Shown here: positions 20,911-35,617 of the stretch, in pieces
Layout of the letters: every line of letters begins with the position of its first letter
Numbering within the stretch: the stretch's first letter is position 1
From: Balanoglossus misakiensis
Lineage: Eukaryota > Hemichordata
Reading direction: 5' to 3'
Assembly (NCBI GenBank): GCA_040954595.2
Contig: CM082576.2
Span: 7,998,001-8,062,000, forward strand
DNA length: 64,000 bases
Program-made: the position numbers and the translations under genes
The notes under the pieces: generated by a model
Database searches by the model: none
Told to the model about the DNA's origin: nothing
What the model saw: the letters and a program-made list of their open reading frames with translations, nothing else

Positions 20911-23136
20911 GAGTCAATAAAAAAAAACCCACAGTGTTTTTAAACACTTTATGAGAAGAAATGTATTTAAACAGATTTTTTTCTTCTGATACTCTACTTT
21001 GTAAATACATTTCCATAGATAGATAGATATAATATTTTGAACATGTACTTTGTTTCAAATGAAAATCTTGAGAACTTGAGACATGGAAGAGCATTTCTGA
21101 TAAACTTGTCCACCATGTATTTTGGAAACTATATTAGAAAATTAGGAAATAATAGATTCAACAGGTATATTCCGAAAGAGGGGAGATGGGGGCAAATGGT
21201 TTGTAAGCACACTAAGCTTTGTAACAGGTATTTTTTACAAGAGCATGTACATAATCTTTCCAGTTCTCAATACAGAATTCCCATAGATTGCTGCAACATG
21301 TACAATTTTCACATTGAACAGATCACCTGTTTTATTTGGGTAAAACAAATCACCAACGTACACATATGTGGTTATGCAAAGTCACTATCATGAACACATG
21401 TCTGGAATTAAGAGAAGATTCAGTTTCATTCAGTAGCCTGTCACAAGGTGCATATTTCCCAAAGACAGCAGGTCACATGTTGGGCCTGTCTGTGTATTCA
21501 CTGCCATCTCTTACAGATTCTTTGATTCGTCACTCTCCCAATAAATTAATATCTGTTGATTTTATCTTGCCGTGAGTTTACAGATTAGTTTTCTGTGATA
21601 TGTGTAAACTGAAAATTAACCTATTCATACCACCTAAGTGTCCTATCAGAGGTATATGCAATGTAAGCTGTAAATATCTTTTCCTTTAATATACAGATGC
21701 ATGTGTTTTGAGAAATTTGGATTGTGAAAGATATGCACCCAGTCACTTGAAAGTACATGTACCTCATAAGTGACGTGGAATTTTGATTTGCAAAGGCCTG
21801 GTCTTTCTTCTCAGCCATGTTTCGTCACTGTGCCAAAATTTCATGACTTGTGTACAAATTACAGATGTTAATTTTTTGTGTAGCCCATGCAGCTCTTCAT
21901 TCAGGAATGCGCTGGAGCCAACATGAATACCTTATACATGCTGTATTTGAAAATTACATGTGCAGAGATATTCAGCAAAGCATTAAAAATGAAATTTTTG
22001 TGAAGTCAATATCAGAGGACTGTAGACTCCTGATTCAGCCAATTCAGTCTTAAACTCATTTGCTGGAACTGTCGAGCTGGAAGCCAGAACTTGACAGGCC
22101 AACATGGTTGCTCTCACTGTTAGGCTACAGTGTATGTCCAATCTGATTGGCTAGATCTTTATCTTCGCTGAGTATTGGCTGTTCTGTTCTTGGATGTCTG
22201 CCACACTGGAACAGCCAAGAATCAGCAAAGGTAAAGAATGAGCCAACCCTTCATCTGATTTTAATCAGATTGCTGTAGTACCCTATGAAATATGTGCTCA
22301 GAGATTTGACTGAAGACAATGTGGACTTTACCAGAAGGGGCTTGTCAGAAATCCACGGCATGTAAATTGTGTAATCAGAATTTGACGTTTGTATATCCAT
22401 CAACTGATGTACATTCATAAACACTGAAGTATGATCATTTTGCCAGGATTACAATATTCCATATTTTGAGATGTGGTCTGTGTTGTCCAGTGGTGGTTCA
22501 TTTTATGACAGACTTTTTCTAATAAATACTGAAAATATTACTCGTACTGTGGTCTGAGTTATTTTCTTAAGTTTCTCTGTGTTAATATATTTGCTTAATT
22601 CCATCAGTGAACAATGCAAAGGAGAACTGTGTGAAACATTCAAAAGATTACAAACCTTGTAATGGGGATTGAAGGGGATATTTGAGGAAAATGTGAAAAA
22701 ACCTTATTGTGGTGTCTATTTCATTTACATGTAAAGGGAGAAACTGTTCTCGTTCTGATCAAGAAAATACAAAGTAATCTCTTGAGGAAGGGTATCAATA
22801 AAAGCTTATATGTATGGCCAGCATTCTTATTGTTCAAAATTGAAGTCTGGACTCGAAATTCATTTGTCAAAAATAAGGATGGATGTTTACAGGTAGAACA
22901 ATAGGAAATGTAACGCTGCAGGACGGAGGGAAAAAGGCTGTGGTTCATGCAGAGAAAATTCTAGCCATACGTTACCATGGTTCCAGTCGAAAGAACAAGG
23001 CTACTTTAGCGCCCTCTATTGATGTAGCATGTAAGCATGGCGTCATCGTTGCTGAAGTAGGGTCGATGCTACTGATTGATATTTATCGTAAATTTTTGGA
23101 CATTCAACGTACGAAACTGTTGTTGAGTTTGTCAAA
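20911..23136. other. BRMS1 3' UTR and BRMS1-TDRD9 intergenic DNA
   Basis: AATAAA occurs six bases after the BRMS1 stop (20916-20921, probably too close to be used) and again at 22521-22526. A foldback repeat lies at 22125-22278. Just before TDRD9, around 23006-23045, are AGCGCCCTCT (CTCF-like) and a YY1-like AGCATGGCGTCAT, which may be promoter elements. No protein-coding region is supported. Confidence 0.45.
22125..22278. repeat. Foldback / MITE-like inverted repeat
   Basis: The ends are CTACAG (22125-22130) and CTGTAG (22273-22278). Inside, TTGGCTGTTC (22175-22184) pairs with GAACAGCCAA (22209-22218), and the 40-bp arms around these match at roughly three-quarters of positions when inverted. 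It has no coding capacity. It could be an old MITE in the BRMS1 3' region. Confidence 0.5.
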
Positions 23137-26100
23137 ATGTCCCACTTAACAAGTGACATCACCCTTGAACAGATCGACGAATGGTTCAAAGTTGGGGTGC
23201 CGCCGCCAAGAGCTCCGGTAATCCCCCGAAGCAAACTGCAAGGTCACTATCTCGACCCACAAACCGGAGAAGCAGCGACCTCTCGGGAATCGTCTTTCAT
23301 TCCTCACTATAGAAGGTATGAATGTTTATATTATAGGTTCAGAGTGTTGCAGGTAATTGCGGTAGACAAACGAACATATCTTGAACATGAATGTGGGAAC
23401 CGGTGGGGGGCACTTGACCCCCCCCCCCCCTTTGGGGTGGCAGAGACATACTTTTGCCTCCCCATCTTTGGGGACTAAAATTGCGTTTGAGTCCACAAAG
23501 TGCAGTTTCGAGCTCTTTATATTACATAATTTTCTAACATGGGAGGGTACTTATCCCCCCCACCAATGCTTTGATTTATGATTGATTAAATCTTCTTGAC
23601 TGATGAACAGAAATCCAAGAGAAAATAATCCCAGCCAAACTGAGTATGCCCAGAAGTATGAACGGGAAGAGAGATTGCGTGAATTGAACATGGCAATTGA
23701 GGAGGATCCCATAATGCCAGTTGCTCCAAGACCAAGAGGTGGTCTTTCAGGTGAGAGTGTGGCTTTTTTCACGTGGAAATAAGAATAAACAATGGAGGGC
23801 CACTCATCATTACTCAAAAAAAATGTTCATACTTTTTCTGTATTTTTTTTAGATTTAGACTTAGCCAGTACCTCTGATGCGTATGAAGCATTGGGTTTCC
23901 CTGGCGAGAGACCTGAGGAACTCATGGCCAATGACGTTTACAAACACTATCGTTTTGACCACACATACAGTGACAGCCTGCCAATCACAGAGTTTCATAA
24001 ACAGGTAGGCAGAAAGCAAGGGTCCTTTAACGGGTCCTTTGATTGGCAGAGTTTCAGTTTGTTATTCCCGAAGGTTGCTCACCTGAAATGACACATTTTG
24101 ATCTTACCTGACATAGAACACTACAATTTACGAAACGTTATCGTCAAGAACATAGTTTGGTGATTTTTTGTCATTTTTCAGATAATCAGTACAATTGAAA
24201 GCAATCAAGTGACGGTGATCCAGGGTTCCACGGGTAGTGGGAAAACGACCCAGGTGCCGCAGTACATCCTGGACCACTATGCCAAAGAGAAGAGATACTG
24301 CAATATTGTGGTGACTCAGCCCAGGCGCATAGCGGCCATCAGCATCGCCAAGAGAGTGTGCGATGAGAGAGGGTGGCAGCTGGGTAGTCTTGTTGGCTAT
24401 CAGGTGAGTTGACTAGGGAGTCAAATCAGATATCGTGTGTATAGCATCGTGGTTGGCCGTTGAGTGCTTGGCAATCTGCAGCCATTCCACTTGCTACACT
24501 TGAAAAAATCTAGCGATGAGTTGAAACTCGGCACTCAAACATTGAAACAATGTACCCCTCCCCAAACCCAAGCCTCCTTTCTTTGACAAGACAAATGTGT
24601 CACGTCTTTACACAGGTTGCCATGGACAGGTGCACATCGGATGACACCAGACTGAGCTATGTGACTACTGGTGTACTTCTACAGAAACTGATCAATGTGA
24701 AAAACATGAACCAGTACACCCATGTCATTCTTGATGAGGTAGGTGTCTTGATTGTTTGTCTGCTGAGTCTTGAAATGGTCCCATGCCAGTCATGCCTGTT
24801 TTCTTATGCCCACCTGTTATACTACCGGTATATAGTAGATTTCACCTTGGATCAAGCAGTTTCATTGTTTAAGATCATTGAGACGTACATGTACTGATTT
24901 ACATGCCAAGGATGTTGATCTATTAAAATGTTTATTTTCTTGTCTATATTTTGTCTTGTCTCGTTTCAAGGTTCATGAGCGTGATCAAAACTCTGACTTC
25001 TGTCTCTTGGTGACACGGAAACTCCTCAGAAGCACGTCCCGCCATGTTAAGGTAACAAAACTGATCAATGGTGTGATTTATGATGCCAATCAACTAGTTA
25101 CAGACTCCAGAAAAGGAATAAAATCAGTCCAGAAAAGAAAAAGAAAAGTTGTTTACAGCTGCTGGTACTCCTGTGACTGTATATCCAACTTGTTTTACTC
25201 TCCCGAACAGATCGTGTTGATGTCAGCCACCATTGAGAGTGATCTGTTTGCCCAGTACTTCTCTCTGCCAGTGCGTGGCCTGTTGGAGAGTGCACCTGTT
25301 GTCAACGTGGAAGGCAGAGCGTACGATGTGGCCGAGTATTATATGGAAGACTTTTGTGGCCTGGGACAGGTTTGATATGCCGTTTGATCCTGTACATGTA
25401 ATCTGTCAGTGATTGTCTCCTTTGACTTTAGGGCAAACGTAGTGGTATACCGGTATTACGGTACATCCTGTTTAGGAGATTGTCATGATATCTTTCATTT
25501 CAGATGCCTTTCTTGGAACGAGAGAATCCCACTGTATCCCCCGAGGCTCGGGAGCTAGCCAGACAACTCATTCTGCGGTTTGATCATGAAGAGCTGAGAG
25601 AGCAGGAGTGAGTTGACTCTAATTGCATATTCCGTACATCTTCCTACACATCTGCTGAAACTTGGAAAGCAAGTGTCTCTTGTCTTCATCAAATTACTGT
25701 AATTTTATTCATTTTTATGCAGGGAAAGAGTGGATGAATTCCCAGCCAAGAGAGGAACTGTACTGGTGTTTTTACCTGGTGAGATGATCTCTTACTCTTT
25801 GATAGGAAACTTCAGTCAGTAATTATTGTGGCCATATGTTCCAGAAATATTTAAAAATGACATAAAATTTGTTCAGTTTTGAACCCACCCCTTAATTGCC
25901 ATTCAATGTTTCAATTTCTCTTGCAGGAATCAATGAAATAAACGAGATGTTCCAGTGTCTCAACAATGACGTGCTTCCAGATCGGTAAGTTGTTGATGAG
26001 ACTTTCCCAAAGAGTTTTAGCATAGAGCCTAAAATCTGCAGGTGCAGCACAAGAAAGATCTGACTTATATCCAGCACATTTCTGCTGCTTGATTTTGTCT

Positions 26101-29100
26101 TCAGTCCAAGTTGTTAGACCTTGATTTCATGGTGATGGCTGCAACGGTCACCATATTCAGTCAGTTCTCCCTTCATTTTGTACAGGTTGTGGGTTCTGCC
26201 ATTACACTCCAGCATCACCACCGAGGAGCAGTCGAAAGTCTTCACCAAACCAGAGAAGGGAAAGAGAAAGGTATACATGTACAACTCACGTTTATTCATG
26301 TTCAATGTACGCAATGTTCAAATCACTGTTCAGAGGTGTGCTACCACAAAATTCACTTGCGACACATCAGAGTTGCACACAGTGTGTCTCACTTGGTTTT
26401 CTATGTTAGCAGCTGACTCTTTTCGCATACCTTCTGTAGGTGATCCTTGCCACAAACATAGCTGAGAGTTCTATCACTGTACCGGATATAAAATATGGTA
26501 AGGATGTGATAGGAAATATGTTTTTGTAGATGCTCTGATGGGATTTTTATGATAGGGACATTTAATTGATTTCAACAGATGGATTGTCAATACAGAAAGT
26601 CGTGATGCATAGAACGATATTCAATGAGTAGTATGTTTCTTGTCCTTTTCTCTCATCCCTAGTGATTGACTTCATGCTCATCAAGTGTTTGATCTGTGAT
26701 CCCGAGACAAACTACCAGAGTTTACAGTTGAACTGGGCTTCCAAGGCAAATGCTGTCCAAAGAAAAGGTAACATTTAGCCAAGTCTATCCATGCTGAAAG
26801 TGTGACATGTCTGTTGCTGTTATTCACAAACTGTACAGGTCTTGAACCCCTAAAGTAACGCATTGTGTCATTTGAAAACTCTCTACCTGTACTTAGTCAG
26901 GTATTCTTTTTGAGAAAGAGCACTTTCATTTAATTTTCACAGGAAGAGCTGGAAGAGTTTCATCAGGCAAAGTGTATCGCATGGTGACAGCAGATTTCTG
27001 GGATAAAAACTTGAACGACTATGGAATTCCTGAGATGGCTGTATGTATATTGACATCCATTTCCAGAAACAAGAAATCCATATTTTTGTGTTCTGCAAGC
27101 ATTGTTAAATTCATAGTAACTGATTAGCGTCATGCGTCTATCTTTTCTGTGATGTCCGTTAGAGGTGTCCACTGGAACATCTGGTACTCCAGGTGAAACT
27201 GCTGGACCTCGGTGAACCCAAAGCCATCCTGGGACTGGCACTCACACCGCCAAACTTGGACGACATAGAACGCACCATACTTCTGCTAAAGGAGGTTTGT
27301 TAATGCACATTTGTTTGTGTCTGTGTGTGTGTGGCTGTATATGCATCTTTATCTTTGTGTCTGACTGATGAGATATAAAACATCAGCTGTGCCCCTCTTT
27401 TCTCGCAAAACGACAACATACCGGTACATGGAATCACGAGGAAGAGTATTTCATCTTTAATTTCACCCTGTTAGGTTGGTGCGCTGTCGACCGTCACATC
27501 TGGAATGATCAATCCCCATGACGGAGACCTGACGTTTGTTGGCAGAGTGCTGGCATCGTTACCAGTAGACATCAAAGTTGGCAAGTTGCTGGTGCTGGGC
27601 CACGTCTTTGGCTGTTTGGAATCCACACTCATTATTGGTAAGGCAGAAGGGAGGTGTGCATGTACATCAGCAAAAGTCACGTCAATTTCAAATGAATCTT
27701 GTTATTGGGATATGCATCTAATATTTTATGCATTGCAGCTTTTTAGCCAGATGGGAAATTATAAAGTGTACAAATGAAGTCCATTGAAGTGTTTTCATAT
27801 ACCGGTACAGTCTGTGTTATTTTGATGAGCTCAACTTTTCACTCTCTTGTATGCCAGTTTTTGCAAGTACCAACCCTGGAAGTCTGATGTTCAAAACGAT
27901 TCGTACATCAAGAATGTTTTTTCTGTCTTCACAGGGGCATCACTTTCCGTGCAGAGTTTCTTTGCCCAGCCTTTCAGGGCTCAGCTTGATGCATACAGGT
28001 ATACTTGTAGCTTGTCTTTTTGTCCTAAATTTTATAAATTTGGACGCCTCTTGGAATCGGCTTTTCTATAAACCAGACTTTTCTTGAGTGTTCATAGTGT
28101 AATTTTGTTCTCCTGTCAGATCCAAGATGGCATGGGCCGATTGGTCATTCAGTGACCTGATAGCGATGTTGAATGCCTACAGGGCCTGGGAAGAATGCAT
28201 ACGAAATGGAGAGTTCAGGAGAACTGGACAGGTATTGTAGTTGTCTACTACCATCAATTCCTCTTGTTACATTTTCTCTTGTGTATATGCCCCACGTTAT
28301 ATCTTCAAGGCAGACTCCCTATCTGTACGTCAGATACTCCATAAGAACACTATTGATACATTTAATTGAAGAAGCAATCTACTTGCAATTTTAGGGTGCA
28401 GTTATCATTACAAGTGAATGTTAAAGAGTTGATTAACATGTTTATAATGTTGCCAATATGGTCCAAGATCTCTTTTTTTCATGTCATAAACTCTCTGGTT
28501 ATGTCATATGTAGGCTGAAATACAGTGGGGTAGGAGAAATATGATTCAGATTAAGAGAATTAGAATGGTAAGTTGTGATTACCGGTATTATCTTGTGTAC
28601 CCATGGATTCTCTTATCAATATTAGATTCATGAAGTGAGGTGGTGGTGGTGAAGTTTTCAAAACAAAACATGCAGAAAACTTACGGTCACTTTTATTCTT
28701 GAAGATTGGCTTGTTTATCAGAAAATTCATTTCTTCCCGCACAGGTAGCAGAGTTGATCAAAGAGTTGAATGAGAGATTAATCCGGCACAACATCCGAGT
28801 GCCAAGGGGTCCCAACGTCAGCAGAAACAGAGCAGCTACAGATCCAGCGCAAGACATTCTCATTTTGAAGGTTTGAACAATCTCCATCAATCATTAATTT
28901 TTGCCATAACTGCGCTTAATTTTAACTTAAGCTTCTACTTTTTTCCTGATTTCGTTTCATTGACTATATAAATAGTGGTACAGGGGTAAATTTCATGATC
29001 ATGTGCCATTTGGCTTTTGATGATATGAACTATCATGCAGCTTGTTGGAGTACAAGAAATTTGTCTGTGCGTACAATGTGCCATCATTATATCCCCACTG

Positions 29101-32100
29101 TAGCTTGTTCTGTGCGGTGCATTCTATCCCAACTTCTTTACATGTGGCCAATCTGATGAAGCTGATGCCTTGAAGACTCTGTCTGGCAAAGATCCCTTCA
29201 CAACAGTCATGGTAAGTTCTGAGTTGGCTTAGTTTTCTAGACTCTTGTTTCTCACTGACTGGGGAGGGAGGAGTATAAAAGTGACCATGAGTGAATATGC
29301 TGGATGTTGGCCCAACTACAAATGATCCATCAGTATGAAATAACACTGCAGATATAGCATCACCTGATAGTACAAACTTGTTGCTGAATGGATGGAGATG
29401 ATGTTTCATTGTCAGGTCAAGGGTGTTCCACCACTGGGGCATTTGTACAAGACTCAGATAGCTGGCCTGTTCAGACAGTGCGGCAAAGGAAATCGACTCT
29501 TCTTTGAAGACACAAGGTATGGTTAAAACTATAGTCCACCCTTAGTGATACGAGGGTGGAGGGGGGGGGGCAAAGATGATATTGGCAAGTGGTACTATAG
29601 TATAGTAATTTTGTGATAGAAATTTCTGTACAGTAAGCATTCTATCTTGGTGTTGTATTTTATGCAGTATTTTATGCATGGATGATGAGTTTTCAAAATT
29701 TGTATCAGCCAGAATTGAAATCTTTGCAGGTGCTATGTGGAGTTTGAGAAACCCCGAACAGCGGATGACCAGCCCATTGGCAACAACATTCTGCCAGCTG
29801 TGTACTTGGCCATCAAAATGAGGTGAAGTGTTTGCATTAGGAAAGGAGTCAAATGACAATAAGTGATGATAGATGATTAGTTTGCTGCAATAGTGTGCTT
29901 GAAAATTTCAGGATGGAATTTTAATGAAGTCGCCCTGTGCTGTTTCTTGGACAGTCTGCAATATCAAATTTTAACAGTTAACTGTGTTTTGCCTTCAAAC
30001 GTAGACACCTGCGTATGAGACTGGAGCTGCAGTTGACAGAGATATCACCAGCTGATCAGAAACTTCTCAGCAAAGACACTTTTACACATGAGAACAAGCT
30101 GAAGACAAACAGGTATGGATATCACTGACACTGAAATGAAAGGCAGATTTTTTGTCTGCCTACCACATTTTCTGTTATCAAATTAACATTTAATTTTTTC
30201 TAGCAGATTCCAATTACCTGAAACAAAACAGCAATGCAGTGTGTGGAATATAGACTATACCGGTATAACTTCAATTTATTGTTGTCAGATTTGGAGTGAT
30301 GTGTGATGACTCAGCCGGAAACACCAGTGGGATCAAGCTGATCACAGAAGACGGCGATGGACCCAGAAAGGTTGCACTTCCAGTCCCTGGTAACAACTGG
30401 GTGGATATATTTGTCACTGAGGTGAGCACATGTCAGGAACTGTTAGAAAAAACTGCATGTTGATTGAAGACCCCCTTGTAAATATGGAAGATTTGATACC
30501 TTGAAATAGTTAAAACATTTCATTTTGGTTCAAGCCAGTTCTTCTGGAAATGGAAACAGTCACTGCAGTGAAATGACATGCATCACCCCTACATGTACCG
30601 GTATGTTCATTCTGTCACAGTAAGCAGGCACCAATCATTTCTGAAACTGATACATGTACTTGTAACTTCTGTTCCAGGTAGTGGAAGCCAATCATTTCTG
30701 GGCCCACTACGGTGACTTTGAAACCTTTGACAAGTTACGCAACTTGATGGAGACCATCAACCAGTATGACGGGTACAATCTAAAGGTATTGTAATAAGCA
30801 TCTATTAAATATTGATCTTGTTCATTTATTATATGGATATGTGGATGTCAACAATCAAACAAGCCAAGAAAGAAGTTGCAAATTACGCTTTTGGTGTTTT
30901 CTGTGGTAATGACTTACAATTGCAGATCAATCTTTGCTGTCATGGTCTCGTTTGTGTGTGTTTTTTCAGCCAGTTTCAAAGGATCTGCAACGTGGCAACT
31001 GTTGCCTTGCTCCGTATGAAGATGACGGTGATAAGTACTACAGAGCCCGAGTTGAGAGTCTGTCAGGCAGTGTAGCAGAGGTAATTAGAAACGATGAATA
31101 TGATGATTTTCACAATGCTTTTGGACATCAAAGACATGCATAACAACTGTTTTAATTCTATTGTGGCAGTGTACAGAAATTAAAGACAGTCAGTTGAACA
31201 GAAAAAACAGCATTGAGAGACACTGAGCTCAGAAATGGAATATGTTTGTTCTCGTTGCATCAGGTGTTTTATGTTGACTATGGCAACATTGGTAGAGTTG
31301 AGAGATGCAAAATACGTGAGATTACTCCAGAACTGTTAAACCTACCATTCCAGGTAAGAATTATGGTACTGGAAACCAATATTTTCATCGTGGACTTTTG
31401 AATTCTGGATTCAAACTCGATTTTCAACATCAGTGCATATGTTACAAGTCTACTTGTCATGTTGACAAACCGAATCCTGCATTTCCATCACATGCTTCTC
31501 TCTTTACAGCATTTCCTTATTTACATATCTGTGAAAACTGGGGGAAATCATCCGGGAAGTTGTAGAATTTTTGTGAGGGGTGATTTGTGACTTCACATGT
31601 CTGACTAGATTTGCTTGCTGTCCCTACCTACTTTATTCTTTTGCTGAACTTGCTTTGTCATATCTGTTTAATAAACTGTACAGGCATTTGAGTGTGTCCT
31701 GCAGGGCATCAAACCATTCTACAGACTGCCAGACGGCAGATGGATGCCTCAAGCCAGAGAGACGCTCATTCAACTCGTCTCCAGTAAGATCATGTTTGCC
31801 AAGGTATGAGCCTTATACTGACATGACCTGCCTTGTGTGAGAAACCCAGTAATGCAAGCCTGACTGGTCAAGCATAACATCAAGTCAAAATATTGTGCCA
31901 GCAATGGAATTGAGACACATGGTGGCAGATCTCACAGACAGTCATCAGGGAGCTGAAGCTAAATATTGTTTTTTATCATTTTCAGATTTATTCCATCATA
32001 AGGAATACACTCAGAATCGATCTGATTGACACCACCCAAGATCCTCAGCTGAATATAAATGATCTTCTGATCAAGATGGAATTTGCAGAGAAAGCTGATG

Positions 32101-34742
32101 AACCCTATACTTCTAAGGTTGGTACTGTCTGCCTGCCTATCTTTTGTACCGTACATGGATATGGTCATTAAGCTAGACCATTGGATGGATGGGTGTGTGG
32201 ATGGATTTGTTTGTTTATTTGTTTAATGTTTGTTTGTTTGGGTCTTTTGTCAAGCGTAGCTGTATTCATAGTTTGCTCATGCAGTATATACTGGAACACT
32301 CGGAGAGTGAAAACTCACTTTTTCATATCTGCAGCTAAATCATGAGCAGAGAGAAGAGGCTGATATCAGAACCAATGTGGATGAACACTGGGTGGAGATT
32401 CCGCAAGAAACAGTGATGAGAGTCTTGGAGCAGGGAAGAAAGAGGGGCAGGGTGAGTGAGAGTTTTGATGTTGTCTGGCTTCTACAAGAAATGTTATCAA
32501 TTTTGTCTTCTTCCAAAATAAATTGATTTCAAATAAAACACACCGATATCATGCCTTAACTAGAAAATCATGCAGTTTTCTCATCATTCTGCATGTACAG
32601 GTATTTCTCCATGGTCCATTCAGTCCTTATGAGATGAACTTCTATCCCATGACCCAGATTGGAAGTTACAGGTAATGTGCATAAAAACACTCAAAATGAC
32701 TTGAAAAGTGTGCACTATTAATTTGGTAATGAAACACAAGAGTTACAGAACTTCAACCAATTCACACCATATCCCTGAATGTGTAGCATTTCATTGAAGT
32801 GATAAGATCGTAAAAAAGCAAAGGACATTACATGTATAGAAAAACAACAGCATAGCCAGAGATTATAACAAGCTTGCATATGATATGCATTGGCTTTTCC
32901 AGGGCCACTCGCATTGAACCAAACAGTGTGAACTCTGTTGCTCTGACCGAAGAACCGCAAGACAAACACGACAGGATGATGGTGGCCGCTCATGTCAGTG
33001 TCAACAGTTCAGGCAGTGCCTTGGTTGCCAGGGATACCACACTGATGCCGAACATCCACGGGCTGCCGGCGCTGGTCGCTATGCTGTTTGCGCCGACGAT
33101 GGAACTCAGGTAACTTTGAACTTCACTCTGTAAGCAGTACGGTACTCTTCTGAGAGCAGAAAATTAATCAGTGTCAGGGAGTGTAATACATGTACCGTAT
33201 ATGATTTATACATCACAACGTTTCTACATGTACTGTGAATGTGGCCCATACAGTAGGATTTTCTCTTGTTAAGAACTGGGAATGATATTTTACATTTTCA
33301 TGAGTAAAAAATATTAAGTGTAACATTGAGAAAGTTTAGCCCCTCAGAATGTGCAAATGCAAGGGGTTATAATGATACTGCCATGACTCGAAACGATAAT
33401 TTGCCATGCTTCTATCCCAGAACTGACCCACTGAAGAGGCGATACACAGGAGCACTATGTGGGCTTGGATGGGACCCGGACACCAATGGACCAGCTTTAC
33501 CAGATCACGACATGGAGATTACGTTTGACGTCAACATCACAGCAGATGATATCACCATGGTGAGAAGACAATCAATTGGTGAAGTGGCTTGAGAGTCAAA
33601 TTTCAATTTCCTCGCAAAGTTTAGTCGGTTTCTGTTTTTCTTGGCTTTATGTTTCTGTGTTTAGATCAACGGTGTACGCATGGCAGTCAACCTTGCTGTC
33701 GGCAGTGAAGATGCCATAGCGGACTGGGGACCTGCGGCCATCTACAAAATTCAGAAGTCTGCACGGGACAAACTGTTAAGGTAGGACAGCCAGTGACACC
33801 CCACCCCCACTCCCCGAGACTCTACCCTTACCACATACCCGATCCATATCTGTAGCCATAACACTAACCCTGATGGGTATATCCAGGGGTAACCACCCTG
33901 ATACCAGTACTGGTGCATCTACGGTATTTCACGGTCTTCTGGTTCCTTGACAATCTCTGGTAATTTCCTGATGATATCTACCAGATCGTTTCACTTAGCT
34001 GTTTTCATATTGATTTCGTTTTGCCCACAGATTGGTCATGAAACGCAGAGAGGCAGTGATACCATATAGTTTTGAGAGACCATACAGATGGAATCTGGTG
34101 AGTTTTTTAAAGAAAATTTCAATTCAGTAGTGAAATATGTGACGTATACACATGGGACAGCTAGGTGTTGAAACAGAATGACTACAAATTTTGAATTGTT
34201 CATTAATTTTATGCTCAGAAAGAAACAATGGCTTTTTTGCCGTATATCTCAAAATGAACTTTCCTTGCAGGTCAACCCAGATGACTTACTCCCCCATGGA
34301 CTGGAGAACACCACGGCGGACTGTCCAGTGCTGTATCAGCTGCATGACGGCATAGCTGTGTCTGGCCATGTCGAGGAATTATCCGAAGATTCAGTTGAGA
34401 AGAGACAGAAACTGATTGCCCATGTGATGGACCTCAGAAACCGCTCTGGCAGGTATGTGTGTGGTGTGGTGTAATAATATCTTTGCACAATTAATTTTAC
34501 ATTAAGCAGTCATTGTAGTATGCGTACATGTAGTTGATGGTTTTTATGGCATGGCTATCTATGGAGTGAGTCTACATGCTTTTCAGGGAGATAATGAAAT
34601 ATTTTTGTCTCACAGGTCAATGGTATCAGATCCCATTGTGTGTCAACTGTGCCAGGTTCTTTGTCAGACTCCCAGGGATCTTCTGCTGCACCTGGAAACC
34701 AGAGCTCACCAGTCTGAAGAGAGAGAGCTCTATCATCTGTAG
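23137..34742 (+). CDS. TDRD9: TDRD9, DExH-box helicase with Tudor domain (piRNA pathway)
   Basis: There are 38 exons (first 23137-23315, last 34616-34742), giving 1466 aa in one frame (human about 1380). Residues near the start read ITLEQIDEWFKVG, as in the family. Helicase motifs: I, GSTGSGKTTQ (about residue 172); Ia, TQPRRI; II, DEVHERD (about 270); III, MSATI (about 305); V, ATNIAESSITVPDI (about 455); VI, QRKGRAGRV (about 510). HA2 and OB-fold regions follow. The extended Tudor domain is at about 975-1040 (APYEDDGDKYYRARVESL, then FYVDYGNIGRVE) and should bind dimethylarginine. Walker residues are intact, so ATPase activity is expected. The family acts with PIWI proteins in germ-cell granules to silence transposons. 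The last exon encodes a CX2CX12HX5H finger that I do not recall in vertebrate TDRD9. The poly(A) signal is at 35316. Confidence 0.96.
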
Positions 34743-35315
34743 TAAACTGTTGAAATGTTCAGTGGCAGACTTCGCCAAAATGACAGCCAAACATACAAGT
34801 GTTACTTTTTGCAGAGCACCATTTGTATTGCACTGCATCCAAAGAAAATGCAATCATGATGATAGATCAGTTAGTGAGTGAACGTTTCAAATGAAGAGTT
34901 GAGTGGATGATGCTGAGATCAGTTGGTAAAATCGTTAGAATTTGTTTGTTTGTCTTATTTTTTGGTGGGGGGGGGGGGGGGAAGAAGTAAATTTGTAGCC
35001 ACCAGTATTGCGAAGTCTTGATATAAGTTAAAAGTTTGGAACAGGAGACGTGTACTTAAGAATGTCTAGATGCATCGAAGTGGAACCATCATTGAACAAA
35101 GTACCGGTAAGGTTCCATTGGGGAATTGAATTGATGAAGTTAGGAAAGCCCTCAGCATTTTTTTTGTTACAAGACAATCATGAAAGATAAGTGATCCAAA
35201 AAAGGAAAAGTGAAAGAAAACACTTAAATTTAAAGATTTAGAGTTGCTTGTTTCAGAGTCTGCATGCTCAATATAATGTATGGGTTTAGGTGTTCACTTG
35301 TGCATGTACTTTACT

Positions 35316-35321
35316 AATAAA
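35316..35321 (+). other. Poly(A) signal of TDRD9
   Basis: AATAAA lies about 570 bp after the TDRD9 stop and 420 bp before the CLSPN start, in T-rich surroundings. Confidence 0.6.
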
Positions 35322-35617
35322 ACAAGATTTTGTTTGAAGGAATACTGTGTGTCTGTTTCTATTCTTTCTCTTGCACGATATGAGGGATTACACTCCAAAC
35401 TTGGTGAAATTTTAATGTTCAGTTCAATATGACATTGAAGCATCCATGGTATAAAGAAGAACTTTCGTTCGAATACTCCTGGGGAAATAGAATGACTAGC
35501 CCGGGCGCCCTAACTCATCTCAACTAAATGGGAGTTGAACTTTGACCCTGTCCTCGGTCACGTTTTTACACTGACTTGCGTGGCCTCACCCAGACTGCGC
35601 AGGCGCCCAACGCTACC

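Noticed and set aside
23400-23460. G/C-run foldback in TDRD9 intron 1
   Set aside because: Simple homopolymer runs pairing by chance; no ends or target duplication.
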